DNA of 64,000 nucleotides, from the NCBI GenBank assembly GCA_016934935.1, contig JAFGRW010000096.1:1-64000 (forward strand). Direction: 5' to 3'. Of this stretch, positions 35,942-45,139 are shown piece after piece (positions within the stretch are counted from its first letter, which is position 1; each line of letters begins with the position of its first letter). Below the pieces are notes generated by a model that saw nothing but the letters and a program-made list of their open reading frames with translations, ran no database searches and was not told where the DNA came from. This DNA is from Spirochaetota bacterium. Its GTDB lineage: Bacteria; Spirochaetota; UBA4802; JAFGJZ01. The position numbers and the translations under genes are program-made.

Positions 35942-36823
35942 TTATTTTTTTTCAAATATTCCCCTGATTGTCTGCTGAAGATCAGATGGAAGTACAACAA
36001 ACTTGGAATTCGGAGATCCGGCAAGATCGCCCATTTTCTTGATATATTCCTGTCCAAGAAGATACATCATAGGATCTCCTTTAACAACTTTAAGCGATTC
36101 TGCTACCATTTCAAGCGCCTTGGCTTCGGCCTGTGCGAGCCTTTCACGAGCTTCTGCCTCTAACTCGGCGGCTTCTTTCTCACCTTCGGCTTTTAATATC
36201 GCGGAGCGTTTCATTCCTTCTGCTTTCTCGATAGCGCTCTGTTTCTGACCTTCGGCCTCAAGAATCTGAGCACGTTTGTTACGTTCGGCCTTCATCTGGC
36301 TTGCCATCGCGTCTTTAATATCAGCAGGAGGGTCAATGTCCTGCAGCTCCACCCTTGTGATCTTTGTGCCCCATGCATCTGTGGCATCATCAAGAATCGC
36401 AAGAAGCTCACTGTTAATTTTGTCCCGTTTTGAAAGAGATTCATCAAGAGTCAGTTTCCCCATGATGGCGCGTAATGAAGTCTGGGCAAGTGATTGAATG
36501 CCGAATTCAAGATGATCGATTCCGTAAAAAGCCTTATACGGATCCATGATTTTGAAAAATACCACACCGTTAACATTAACTGTGGCATTATCCGCAGTAA
36601 TAATCGATTGGCTTGGCATATCTATCAGCTGTTCCCGAATATCGATCTTTTTTACAACCCGTGAAAAAAATGGATTTATCAAGTTAAGACCAGCCTGAAG
36701 TGTAACTCTGTACTGCCCGAAACGTTCAACAATCCAGTTTTCAGCCTGTGGTACAATCCGTACACCCTTTAGTATCAGCACTCCTGCCAATACAAAAAGT
36801 GCTATTACAAGATAAAAGTTCAT
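35942..36823 (-). CDS. SPFH/Band-7 (stomatin/QmcA-like) membrane protein
   Basis: 293 residues. One N-terminal membrane anchor (about 3-20), the SPFH domain (WIVERFGQYRVTLQAGLNLINPFF, ITADNATVNVNGVVFFKI, LRAIMGKLTLDESLSKRD) and a long Ala/Glu-rich coiled coil (about 185-245) for oligomer formation. Such proteins scaffold membrane microdomains and associate with proteases. It is the last gene of a three-gene operon with NfeD and DUF4349, 2 nt from the NfeD stop, the standard partnership. Confidence 0.95.
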   Translation of the reverse strand: MNFYLVIALFVLAGVLILKGVRIVPQAENWIVERFGQYRVTLQAGLNLINPFFSRVVKKIDIREQLIDMPSQSIITADNATVNVNGVVFFKIMDPYKAFYGIDHLEFGIQSLAQTSLRAIMGKLTLDESLSKRDKINSELLAILDDATDAWGTKITRVELQDIDPPADIKDAMASQMKAERNKRAQILEAEGQKQSAIEKAEGMKRSAILKAEGEKEAAELEAEARERLAQAEAKALEMVAESLKVVKGDPMMYLLGQEYIKKMGDLAGSPNSKFVVLPSDLQQTIRGIFEKK

Positions 36824-36825
36824 GT

Positions 36826-37314
36826 TTACTCCCCCTCTATTTTTTTTACTATAAGCTTAATGCCATCACTTTCAAGCACAGATATCTCGATCTCCGGCTC
36901 GATTGTCTGATCGGATTCAGCCATCCAGTTTTTGATTCCATGAAAAGATGAAAAAAGCTCTACTTTCCCCGGGCGCCCGGGTTTTATTGTTTCGGTCACT
37001 ACCCCCCGGAGGTTAAAAAGTGTTGCGTCACGGTGTTCGTCAGTTGTAAGGCTTCCAAGTCTTGTATATTTTTTAATAACAAAAAACCAGAGCAGAGTCA
37101 ACAAAATTGTAAAGATCGCGAACCAGAAAAACTGCCACACAAAGCTGTATTCGTTAACAAGGCCGGTAGCAATTAGCAATGCCACAATTGCGGCAGCTAT
37201 TCCGGGCCATATAGAAAGATTGGTTGGAATAATAAATTCTGTCGAACTTATAATAATGCCGGCTGCCAGCCATACCAGAGGTATAGAAACCTGAAAAAGG
37301 TAAAAGTCGATCAT
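36826..37314 (-). CDS. NfeD-like membrane protein
   Basis: 162 residues, short-form NfeD: three to four membrane helices (about 8-28, 32-52, 60-82) and a C-terminal OB-fold beta barrel (about 95-160; LFNLRGVVTETIKPGRPGKVEL, IEPEIEISVLESDGIKLIVKKI). No ClpP-like protease domain, so it is the truncated NfeD1b type. It is coupled to the SPFH gene and should function with it. Confidence 0.9.
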   Translation of the reverse strand: MIDFYLFQVSIPLVWLAAGIIISSTEFIIPTNLSIWPGIAAAIVALLIATGLVNEYSFVWQFFWFAIFTILLTLLWFFVIKKYTRLGSLTTDEHRDATLFNLRGVVTETIKPGRPGKVELFSSFHGIKNWMAESDQTIEPEIEISVLESDGIKLIVKKIEGE

Positions 37315-37315
37315 C

Positions 37316-38227
37316 TTAATCCTCTCTGTTTTTTCCGGATTTATGCTGTGTCATAAAAATATCCCACAGTCTTTTTCTTTTGATAAAGATAATAACAAGT
37401 ATTATTAAAAATGGAGAAACAGTAATCAAATTGTAAATAATTTCGAGAGTACTGTTTAACAGGGATGTGAATGCATCTTTGAACCTGGGCACAACAATGT
37501 TTTTGCCGGTATCAGGGCCGGTTACGTAAATCGTAAGGCTTGCCCAGGTAACACGGTCCTGCAGCTGCCAAAGCTGATGCTCGGTCATGTCCATCTGGTC
37601 TTCACTCTCTTCAAGTGCTCTTTCACGGGCCGAATGGTCTTTAGGCGAGAGTGACGGATTCAAAAGCGTCGAAGAGCGGCGTTTTATTCTCTCTTCTCGC
37701 CGGTTTTTTGTGATAAGAGTCATTATATTGTCAGAAGTCAGATCGTATACGTTTATCGCTTCGCTTTTGAGCGAACCGGCGTTTCGCAGCTCTTTCAGCA
37801 TTTGATAAAAGTTTTCGCTTTTTATACGTGCGTTTATTTCCAGTGATGGTGCGGTTGAGTATAGAGAAGTTCTGGAGTTTTGTAAAAAGCCGTGTTTTGC
37901 GATAGAGTCATATAAAAGCTGCCTGCTGGAGACAAGATTTTCGCTTTCGAAATGCATCTCTACCGAGTACTCAAGCATCCGGCCCTCTACCGGGTAAAAA
38001 TTGTTATAGCCTGCCGGGTCGAGCTCCTCATCGTTTTCAACAGATGACGAGACTTTTTTTGATCTGGTTTCTGATTCGGAATCTTCTAAATCATTGGCGG
38101 ATAAAGACATTGGGGCGGATTCTTTTTCCATTAATCCGCCGGAGACCTCTTCTGCTTCAGACGGGCTTTTTTTCGAGCAGTTGAGTAATAGAAACAGAAA
38201 TAGCGGTAAAATTATAATTTTTCTCAT
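37316..38227 (-). CDS. DUF4349 lipoprotein
   Basis: 303 residues. Lipobox LLLNC near residue 17, a low-complexity Ser/Glu region to about 70, a beta-alpha DUF4349 domain (LEYSVEMHFESENL, LEINARIKSENFYQMLKEL, with the usual basic helix RREERIKRR), and one C-terminal membrane helix (about 262-283) followed by a basic tail. DUF4349 proteins are of unknown role. First gene of the operon with NfeD and SPFH, 1 nt upstream of NfeD. Confidence 0.85.
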   Translation of the reverse strand: MRKIIILPLFLFLLLNCSKKSPSEAEEVSGGLMEKESAPMSLSANDLEDSESETRSKKVSSSVENDEELDPAGYNNFYPVEGRMLEYSVEMHFESENLVSSRQLLYDSIAKHGFLQNSRTSLYSTAPSLEINARIKSENFYQMLKELRNAGSLKSEAINVYDLTSDNIMTLITKNRREERIKRRSSTLLNPSLSPKDHSARERALEESEDQMDMTEHQLWQLQDRVTWASLTIYVTGPDTGKNIVVPRFKDAFTSLLNSTLEIIYNLITVSPFLIILVIIFIKRKRLWDIFMTQHKSGKNRED

Positions 38228-38418
38228 ACAGCCCCCAAAATGGCGAATTATAAAATTTTCAGAGTAATGCTTGATTAGACTGGCTGTTTTAAAAATGTCA
38301 AGCTATTTGCTTTGTGATAAGTAAGTCGGATGTTGCGGAAAGGCCGTAAAGGAAAAAAATAAGTTGATTTATAGGGACAAAATGGTACGTTTTTTTAAAT
38401 GATAATTCGGGTGCCGAG

Positions 38419-40293
38419 ATGCTGAAAAATATACCAAAGACCATTCCTGAATGGCGCGAATTTTTTTTATCCTGTTTCAGAAGTAATTTTTTACCCTCAG
38501 TTTATGTTCTTTTCGCTTTTATACTTTCGATTCTTCTCTTTGCAAATCTATGTTTACAGGATAAAAAAGAGTCATGTGTCGCTGTTAACGGTGTGCTTGA
38601 TCTGAGTTCCGCTGATTTTGCAAATGATCATGTCTACACTCTTGGGGGGCAGTGGCTTTTTGTATATGGTGTTCATATCACGCCTGCTGAAATAGATAAC
38701 GAAAAGTATAGAACAGCTTTTCAACAGGTTGGTGTTCCCGCGTCATGGAAAAATCAAAAATATAAGGGCAGAGCATTGCCGGGAACGGGAATTGCGACAT
38801 ACAGGCTTAAAATCCTGATTGGTGAGAACGCACCGGATGAACTTTCCCTGCTTGTTCCCGGTTGGGAATCCGCTTACAGGCTCTATGTTAATGGAAAATT
38901 GACTGCCCGGGCCGGAATTGCTGCTGAGAGTTCTGAAACTGCTGTGCCGGCATGGTCTCCGCGTATTGGACGTTTTGATGTTAATCCGGGCGTGAACGAT
39001 ATTGTAGTTCATATCTCGAATTTTGATCATGCAAGAGGCGGCCCGGGTATGATGCCGTTTGCGGGAAATATAACCGCAATAACCAGTTTGCGTGAAAAGG
39101 GCGTTGCCTTAAAGCTTTTCAGCTTCGGCGGTCTTCTTATGATATCGCTGTATCATATAGTTATTTTCTTTCTTAGAAGCAAAGAGAAGAGCGCTCTCTG
39201 GTTTTCGATGTTTTGCTTTACAATGGCTCTGCGTTCTCTGGTAATTAATGAACACGGGCTTCTGATATTTTTTCCGTCAATACCCTGGAATATCCATGTA
39301 CGTATAACCTATCTTGCCTTTACGCTCGCGCTTCCTGTTTTTATAATGCTGTTAAGATCCATCTTCAAGGAAGAGATAAACCGTTTCGCCGTGTCAGTAG
39401 TTACCGGGCTTGCAACGTTTTATGCGTTAATGATTCTCTTTGCGTCTCCGCTTGTTTTTACAGAGTTCGTGGTTTACTTCCAGATTCTGATAACAGTTTC
39501 TTCAATTTACGGATTGGTTGCTCTTTTCAGAGCCATGCTTCATAAAAGAGAGGGAGCAGCCGCTTTTCTGATAGCCTTTTTCTTTTACCTGATCTGTATT
39601 GTTAATGATATTCTTTTTCACCGGCATATTGTGCCGACAGGTTACATTGTGCCGTTCGGTTTTTATTCATTTGTATTTATTCAGGCTCTGATTCTGGCAA
39701 AAAGGTATACAACTGCTTTTGTTATAATGGAAGAGCTGTTTTCTGAAAAAACAAAGCTCGAAGGTACTGCGCTAACTCTGCGAAATCTTTCTTATATAGA
39801 TCCATTGACAGGACTTGCAAATCGAAGACGGCTTGATGAATATATGAGTGATGGTTTCAAACGTGCTATAAGGGCAGGGGATGCTGTTTCAGTTATTATG
39901 ATTGATATTGACTTTTTTAAATCGTTTAACGATCAAAACGGGCATGTTTCAGGTGATGACGTGCTGCGTCGTGTTGCCCTGGCTATACAGTCGTGTCTGC
40001 GGCGCCCGGCTGATCTGGCTGCCCGATACGGCGGAGAAGAGTTTGCCTTATTTCTGCCTTCCACCGGAATCGATGGAGCAAAGGCTGTAGCGGAGAATAT
40101 GCGTACAGCTACGCTTGAACTTCAAGTGCCTGCGGCTGATGATTCGGTAGAACAGTATGTCTCATTAAGTCTGGGCTGCGCCTCTATGAAACCCGGTCCC
40201 GATGATGATCCTTTGCAGCTTATCCGTAAGGCCGATCAGGCGCTGTATCGTGCAAAAGAGAAGGGGCGAAACCGGGTAGAGACGGCCTTATAA
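38419..40293 (+). CDS. 7TMR-DISM diguanylate cyclase
   Basis: 624 residues. After a first membrane helix comes an extracytoplasmic jelly-roll (about 55-225; YTLGGQWLFVYG, VPASWKNQ, YRLKILIG, YRLYVNGKL), then seven helices of the 7TM-DISM module (about 230-430), then a GGDEF domain: YIDPLTGLANRRRL and active-site GGEEF in RYGGEEFALFLPS. RPAD five residues before GGEEF is an intact inhibitory I-site. It should make c-di-GMP in response to an outside ligand, possibly sugar-like. Its 3' end overlaps the convergent lipoprotein by 74 nt. Confidence 0.93.
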   Translation: MLKNIPKTIPEWREFFLSCFRSNFLPSVYVLFAFILSILLFANLCLQDKKESCVAVNGVLDLSSADFANDHVYTLGGQWLFVYGVHITPAEIDNEKYRTAFQQVGVPASWKNQKYKGRALPGTGIATYRLKILIGENAPDELSLLVPGWESAYRLYVNGKLTARAGIAAESSETAVPAWSPRIGRFDVNPGVNDIVVHISNFDHARGGPGMMPFAGNITAITSLREKGVALKLFSFGGLLMISLYHIVIFFLRSKEKSALWFSMFCFTMALRSLVINEHGLLIFFPSIPWNIHVRITYLAFTLALPVFIMLLRSIFKEEINRFAVSVVTGLATFYALMILFASPLVFTEFVVYFQILITVSSIYGLVALFRAMLHKREGAAAFLIAFFFYLICIVNDILFHRHIVPTGYIVPFGFYSFVFIQALILAKRYTTAFVIMEELFSEKTKLEGTALTLRNLSYIDPLTGLANRRRLDEYMSDGFKRAIRAGDAVSVIMIDIDFFKSFNDQNGHVSGDDVLRRVALAIQSCLRRPADLAARYGGEEFALFLPSTGIDGAKAVAENMRTATLELQVPAADDSVEQYVSLSLGCASMKPGPDDDPLQLIRKADQALYRAKEKGRNRVETAL

Positions 40294-40885
40294 TCAAGAA
40301 CTTGTCAGAATCGGCAAAGTTTTCTACACAGAGTTGTAAAATATAGTTCCTGTTTTTGGAATCCTTTATGTGCAGGTTGTACACATTCGCTAAACGCAAA
40401 ACAGTGAATTTTTTTGTATCCGGCTGGTTTTTGTTCCCCTTATGTTTAACAGTCATATCTTTTTCAGGGTTTATGCTGTTAATAATTTCCTGAAAAGAGA
40501 CTTCGCCGTTCATGATTAAGGAATTTAATATCTTAAGATGTTGTTTCTTTATTCGGTATTCTGTTGCAAGATATGAGTAGGTGCTGTTATCGCTCTTTAT
40601 CGCTTCGACCAGGGATATTGAAGTAAAACCGGTAATCTTAAAAGTTTTATTGTCAGAGCTTTTTACCATCACGGGTAATGGGTTATTTGTCTTAAAAGCG
40701 CTTACTCCAACCGGGAGCTTATTGACATAAAGAAGCACATCGTATGAAGTTTCGGTGTTTAATAAGCCAATATCGTAACTGCCGGTAATCTTTGATTTTG
40801 CAGCTGCGTGTTTGTAGTTTTTTGAGGAAGCACATGAGAAGGCCATTGTTAGAGTTAACATAACAATAATAATCTTTCCTGGCAT
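40220..40885 (-). CDS. Hypothetical lipoprotein
   Basis: 221 residues with lipobox AFSC (Cys near 18) after a clear hydrophobic core. The mature part is Lys/Ser-rich with alternating beta patterns and no recognised domain. The last 74 nt are antisense to the end of the diguanylate cyclase gene, and the last residues (DTAPDRPYG) read like a late extension, so the original stop may have been lost. Confidence 0.65.
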   Translation of the reverse strand: MPGKIIIVMLTLTMAFSCASSKNYKHAAAKSKITGSYDIGLLNTETSYDVLLYVNKLPVGVSAFKTNNPLPVMVKSSDNKTFKITGFTSISLVEAIKSDNSTYSYLATEYRIKKQHLKILNSLIMNGEVSFQEIINSINPEKDMTVKHKGNKNQPDTKKFTVLRLANVYNLHIKDSKNRNYILQLCVENFADSDKFLIIRPSLPGFAPSLLHDTAPDRPYG

Positions 40886-41178
40886 TATATTTCTCCTTAA
40901 ATGTAAAAATAATCGATATCAAATTATTCTTTAAAGTCAATAGCTTTTTTTCCGTTAAAATATTCAATTTTGATAAATATCTATTGAATATTTAGTATAA
41001 TATGTTTTTTGATTTACAATAGGACGTTATTGTGAAGATTTTTGTTGTAAATAATGACGCGTTATCATGTGGAAAATTGTTAAATTATGCTATTGTGCAG
41101 AATCGTGATGCGAATTTACTGTATGCCTCTCTTTTCTCTGATGAGATTATAATATAATTAAAATATGAGGTCTTAAGC

Positions 41179-42252
41179 ATGAAAATCAGCTTTGTTAGAC
41201 TGCCGTTATCTTTTTTTTTGTTGTTTGTATTTTGGGTTTCCATGATTTTTATAGCGTGTGACGATTCTACATCTGATGATGAAATCAGGGATATGCGGGA
41301 TTCCGGAGAAATTTATCGCTATACCATTGATTTAACGGAAAACGACTCACTTCTAAAATCAACGGGTACCTATTTTACCGAAGAGCCGGGACCTGGTGTT
41401 GACGGCCCAGTCGTTGTTTCGGTTAATGCTGTTGGCACATCAATTCCGGGCGGAACAGTTAAACTTAAAATGACATTCGACCGTCATACAGATTCTGCTA
41501 TTGTTAACCTGAAAAATGACAAAGGTTATTACAAGTTTGCGGTTAATGGAACAAGTGTTGAAGTTGATGTGCATTTTAGTTATAAACTGCAATCCGTGTT
41601 GCAGACGGAATTTGATAACGGTTTTGATCAGTATTGCAACGATGGAAAATTTGAAGTGCCTGAGTATCTCAAGGGTGTGGAACGGTATTCCGATTTTTTT
41701 GAAGGTTTGGGTGTGACAACCAATCTTTTGTGTGATGGCGACAGATTTATTGGTAGTGATTATATCTCGGACAAGGATTTATCAACTTTCTTTCCTGTCA
41801 GGGTTGAACAGATATTGCAGGTGCGAGGCGAAAAAAACGGGCAATCTGGCGATGTAAAAGAAGCGGAAGTTCAGATACAGAATGTTACAGTTGGCAGCTC
41901 GCAGGTAAGCCTCTGGTTCGATCAGTATACCGATATGGATCTGCATGTGAAAGAACCGGATGGTACTGAAATTTATTATGGAAACACCTCTTCAGACAGC
42001 AAAGGCTTTCTTGATCTTGACAGCAATCCTGCATGCAGCATTGATAAGGTAAACAACGAAAATATTTATTGGCAAAAGGCTCCCGCCGGTCAAAGCAGTG
42101 TGATCTTGCATTACTGGAAAGCGTGTACAGACAAACCGGTTAACTGGATTGTATCAGTTCGCAAAGAAAATACATTATCTGTTTATACCGGAATAATGAA
42201 AAAGTCAAATGAAGATGAATACTGGAAGATAGCCGATTTAGATGTAAAGTAG
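41179..42252 (+). CDS. Lipoprotein with DUF2135-like C-terminal domain
   Basis: 357 residues; lipobox IFIAC with Cys near 29, then an acidic linker (DDSTSDDE). The C-terminal part (about 230-355) has SLWFDQYTDMDLHVKEPDG, IYYGN, GFLDLDSNPACSI, NENIYW, the layout of DUF2135/YfaP-like domains that bind metal and protein partners. Probably surface-exposed. The next gene, another lipoprotein on the same strand, probably belongs with it. Confidence 0.72.
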   Translation: MKISFVRLPLSFFLLFVFWVSMIFIACDDSTSDDEIRDMRDSGEIYRYTIDLTENDSLLKSTGTYFTEEPGPGVDGPVVVSVNAVGTSIPGGTVKLKMTFDRHTDSAIVNLKNDKGYYKFAVNGTSVEVDVHFSYKLQSVLQTEFDNGFDQYCNDGKFEVPEYLKGVERYSDFFEGLGVTTNLLCDGDRFIGSDYISDKDLSTFFPVRVEQILQVRGEKNGQSGDVKEAEVQIQNVTVGSSQVSLWFDQYTDMDLHVKEPDGTEIYYGNTSSDSKGFLDLDSNPACSIDKVNNENIYWQKAPAGQSSVILHYWKACTDKPVNWIVSVRKENTLSVYTGIMKKSNEDEYWKIADLDVK

Positions 42253-42311
42253 TTGAACCAGTAATTTTTTAAAATATGCGTAATAAATTCAAGGATAAGG
42301 AATAGGAAAAT

Positions 42312-42905
42312 ATTTTAGTTTTATTTGGTCTTACTCTTGTTTTTGCTGTTGTGTTATGTGCTTGTGGTGATTCAGGGGATGAAACAAAAGAAGAGCGTTG
42401 TGAAAAGGCAATAAGTAATGCAGAAAACATTCTGACAGAAGCGGGATTTACATCTGATTCAGATAAAGATGAAAGTGAAATGATTGCTGATTGTGTAAAA
42501 GATATGACTGATGATCAGATAAATTGTTATATTGATGCTGATAATGCAGACGAATTGCTCTGTTGCCCCGGTGTAGGAGATGGCGATGGCCTTTTTAAGG
42601 AAGATTCGTCTGAAATTACACTAGATAACTCAATTTCGGATCATGTTAATAAAAACCGCTTCGATACTTATATTTTCGAGCCGGAATTATCCGGAGATTA
42701 TACAATTTTTCTTACAGAATTAAATGGTGATTGTGATCTTCTGTTGTATAGTGTTTCCTTGGATCTATTAGATTCTTCCGAGAATAGCGGCCAGGAATCA
42801 GAGCAGATAACATGTGCGATGACCGCTAATAAGAAATATGAAATCGATGTCGAGAATTGGGATGATATGACTGTTTCTTATACGATTATAATAACCAAAG
42901 ATTAA
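42312..42905 (+). CDS. Lipoprotein with PPC-like domain; start codon damaged or non-standard
   Basis: The frame encodes ILVLFGLTLVFAVVLCACGD, a complete lipoprotein signal (lipobox VLCAC), but the first ATG/GTG-type codon in frame is a GTG at 42351 inside the signal core. AAGGA and ATAGGAAAAT lie just upstream: removing one A gives ATGGAAAAT and a normal start, or ATT at 42312 is used. The mature part is acidic, with a C-terminal PPC-type beta sandwich (DTYIFEPELSGDYTIFL, GDCDLLLY, YEIDVENW, VSYTIIITK). Possibly a pseudogene. Confidence 0.6.
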   Translation: MLVLFGLTLVFAVVLCACGDSGDETKEERCEKAISNAENILTEAGFTSDSDKDESEMIADCVKDMTDDQINCYIDADNADELLCCPGVGDGDGLFKEDSSEITLDNSISDHVNKNRFDTYIFEPELSGDYTIFLTELNGDCDLLLYSVSLDLLDSSENSGQESEQITCAMTANKKYEIDVENWDDMTVSYTIIITKD

Positions 42906-42980
42906 TATGTCTTGAGTAAAACATGTATAGAAAGTAGTAAAGAGTAAATTCACATTATAAGTAGCAGCTATAATATAAAC

Positions 42981-43056
42981 GGTGCAACCTCCAACGGTTT
43001 GCGAAAAGGGATATACCCTTGTAATAAGCAATACCGCATTACATGAAGGTTGCACC
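42981..43056. ncRNA. Nested 76-nt stem-loop element (structured RNA or attC-like site)
   Basis: Three nested stems: GGTGCAACCT (42981) with AGGTTGCACC (43047-43056), CGGTTTGC (42995) with GCAATACCG (43028-43036, one bulge), and AAGGG (43006) with CCCTT (43016). It sits 75 nt after the PPC lipoprotein. The ends GTGCAAC and GTTGCAC differ by one base each from the integron attC core RYYYAAC/GTTRRRY, so a cassette recombination site is an alternative to an RNA. Confidence 0.4.
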
Positions 43057-43176
43057 ATTAATAATAATATAATATTGTTTTGTTTACGGCAACAGAAAAA
43101 GAACATATTTAGAGCAATACCTTTGTATACATATAATTTATAAAAAATCTCTGAACCAAGCAGTCAATATATACGT

Positions 43177-43650
43177 ATGGCTGGTTCGCGAAGATTCTCA
43201 TACTTCATAATATCTGATATTTTCAGGTCCAATACTGGTAAACAGGTTTTAATCATTTTTTTGTTGTATAAATTACAAATAGATGATACTGATTATCTTA
43301 AAAAAGAACTTAAGGTCAGGCCCTTTCTCTACGGTATTTCCGGATCTCTGGTCGGATATGTCATATACATTTTCTTCAGCAGTATATCTTCCATATACTT
43401 TTACGCGTCAATCGGTCTGCTTCTGGGATTGATCGATGGCATAGTGGATGGGCTGCTTGACGGAGATTATGGAAATATTACCGGAAAGGCTTTGCTTGGT
43501 CTCTGTCTGGTGCCGTTTTTTTCTATAATATACGGCAATATCGACATTTTCAGTATTAACGATGCTGTCGAATATATTCTTATAGGTTTCAGCTCGGGGC
43601 TGACCTACTCTTTTGGCAGAAGGTTTGTGGAAACCGGTTTTGGAAAATAG
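43177..43650 (+). CDS. Small hypothetical membrane protein
   Basis: 157 residues, with three or four hydrophobic segments (about 53-70, 74-92, 100-118, 132-147) and Gly/Asp motifs (LLLGLIDGIVDGLLDGDYGNITGKALLG). The ATG at 43177 lacks a clear ribosome site, and the first 35 residues could be untranslated. No family recognised. It converges with the AlkX-like gene, 19 nt between stops. Confidence 0.45.
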   Translation: MAGSRRFSYFIISDIFRSNTGKQVLIIFLLYKLQIDDTDYLKKELKVRPFLYGISGSLVGYVIYIFFSSISSIYFYASIGLLLGLIDGIVDGLLDGDYGNITGKALLGLCLVPFFSIIYGNIDIFSINDAVEYILIGFSSGLTYSFGRRFVETGFGK

Positions 43651-43669
43651 TCGATAACCCTGAAAGTAT

Positions 43670-44845
43670 TTAAGAGATGTAATTCAGTCCAAGAAATCCG
43701 GCAAAGTTTTTCAGCTCCCTGTCCATAGCTGCGTACATCTTTTTTGTCCATTTGACTTCAGGTTCTTTCCAGAAATTTTTGATAATTAATGTACTGTTTT
43801 TCCGGTCGGCGACAGGTTCCAGTCTGCCCGCAAATTTATCATTATAAAGTATCGGCAGCACGTAGTAGCCGTACTCCCTTTTTGCGGCCGGCATATAAAC
43901 TTCCCAGCGGTAATTGAAACCGAAAAGCTGCTCTATCATGTCACGATCCCATATAAGGTTATCCAGTGGAGCAATAAAGCGCATATTCCCGTTCAGAGAA
44001 ATATCCGCCGCTGATTTTAGTATTTTAGTATCACAGTTTTTTATATAAAATGGTTCTGTAATATCTTCGATATTTACAGTTGTCAGCTTTTTCTCTTTTA
44101 TCAGATCATCGATTAACTTTTGACGGTAGCTTCTGTTTTTAAGATCGTCTCCGATATTTTGCCAAAGTACGCTGTTGCGGTTCCATAAGATGCCGACCGA
44201 TGAGACACGACGCAAGACAAGCCAGCGATGGTAGGCTGCATCGTCGGGGAAGGGATCTTTGGTTTTAAGAATCCCGGCTGGCAACAGTCTTTCAGCAAGG
44301 TCAAATGACTTTTGGGTTCCGTTCTTTCTTGCCACTGCCGCCTTGCCTGTATGAAAAAGGTAGTCCAGAACGGCTGTGGATTCGCGTCGATGTCCCCACT
44401 TACCCGGATCAAGGTTTCCAAGATCAATGTCGGCCGGCTTTGATTCACCGTTTTTGTTAAGATGCTCAATTACATCACCGATTTTTTCCAGGACGTAAAG
44501 AGATTTTCTCCATTCAAGGGCGCCTTTGGTTTCTCTCTCTTTATGAATACGCATACGGGTAAACAGAGGCCAGTCCGTGACGGGATAGATAGACATCATC
44601 TTGTCCCAGCCGTCTATAAGTTTGCGCTCGCTATAAAGCAGATTATCCAGAATGGACGGTCTGTAGTTTTGTACCCTCGACTGAAGTACCAGGTCGGCGT
44701 TACGTCCGGTTATATTCAGCGGATCGTACTGTATGCATCCGAATTTTTTGAACAGTAAAGGAACAATCTCTGATGGTGTGATTCGTTCATTAAGGTTGTG
44801 ATAGTTAATCAGGTATTTCCGGATATTGTCTTTTGTGTATTTCAT
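43670..44845 (-). CDS. HTH_42 (AlkX/YcaQ-like) DNA glycosylase
   Basis: 391 residues of the winged-helix AZL family. CIQYDPLNITGRNADLVLQSR near residues 36-56 contains the catalytic Q-x-D motif (QYD) seen in AlkX/YcaQ, rather than the Q-x-Q of AlkZ. The C-terminal FIAPLDNLIWDRDMIEQLFGF and YRWEVYMPAAKREYGYYVLP are diagnostic. AlkX-type enzymes unhook interstrand cross-links and remove bulky N7 adducts. No biosynthetic cluster is adjacent, so general protection is likely. Confidence 0.88.
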   Translation of the reverse strand: MKYTKDNIRKYLINYHNLNERITPSEIVPLLFKKFGCIQYDPLNITGRNADLVLQSRVQNYRPSILDNLLYSERKLIDGWDKMMSIYPVTDWPLFTRMRIHKERETKGALEWRKSLYVLEKIGDVIEHLNKNGESKPADIDLGNLDPGKWGHRRESTAVLDYLFHTGKAAVARKNGTQKSFDLAERLLPAGILKTKDPFPDDAAYHRWLVLRRVSSVGILWNRNSVLWQNIGDDLKNRSYRQKLIDDLIKEKKLTTVNIEDITEPFYIKNCDTKILKSAADISLNGNMRFIAPLDNLIWDRDMIEQLFGFNYRWEVYMPAAKREYGYYVLPILYNDKFAGRLEPVADRKNSTLIIKNFWKEPEVKWTKKMYAAMDRELKNFAGFLGLNYIS

Positions 44846-45039
44846 GCTGTTCGTGTATTCCTGCTGGATGGCTGCCTATAAATCAAAAAGACATAATTTA
44901 CTACTCAGATGTATAGGTCAAGGGGAATTCGGATGGTTTTCTGGCTATTTTTTCGAGTATTCATATGTAATGGCTGATAGATTTCAAATAACCGGTTAAG
45001 AAGTAATTTTTGAAGTTCCCTATTTTTATCAGATATTTT

Positions 45040-45101
45040 ATTGACAATTTTGCAATTTAATTGCAAAATCGTCAATATTTAACAACAAAATTGTTAAATA
45101 T
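45040..45101 (+). promoter_or_regulatory. Two adjacent palindromes upstream of ATPase copy 3
   Basis: 45040-45076: ATTGACAATTTTGCAAT, TTA, ATTGCAAAATCGTCAAT, arms of 17 nt with one mismatch. 45075-45101: ATATTTAACAA, CAAAA, TTGTTAAATAT, arms of 11 nt, perfect. The first contains TTGACA, 17 nt, CAAAAT, so it could hold a promoter as at copies 1 and 2. Here the start codon is 39 nt past the second palindrome and has a ribosome site. Confidence 0.65.
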
Positions 45102-45139
45102 ATCGAAGTCAGCTCTAATACCCGTTGAGGTTTTGTACT

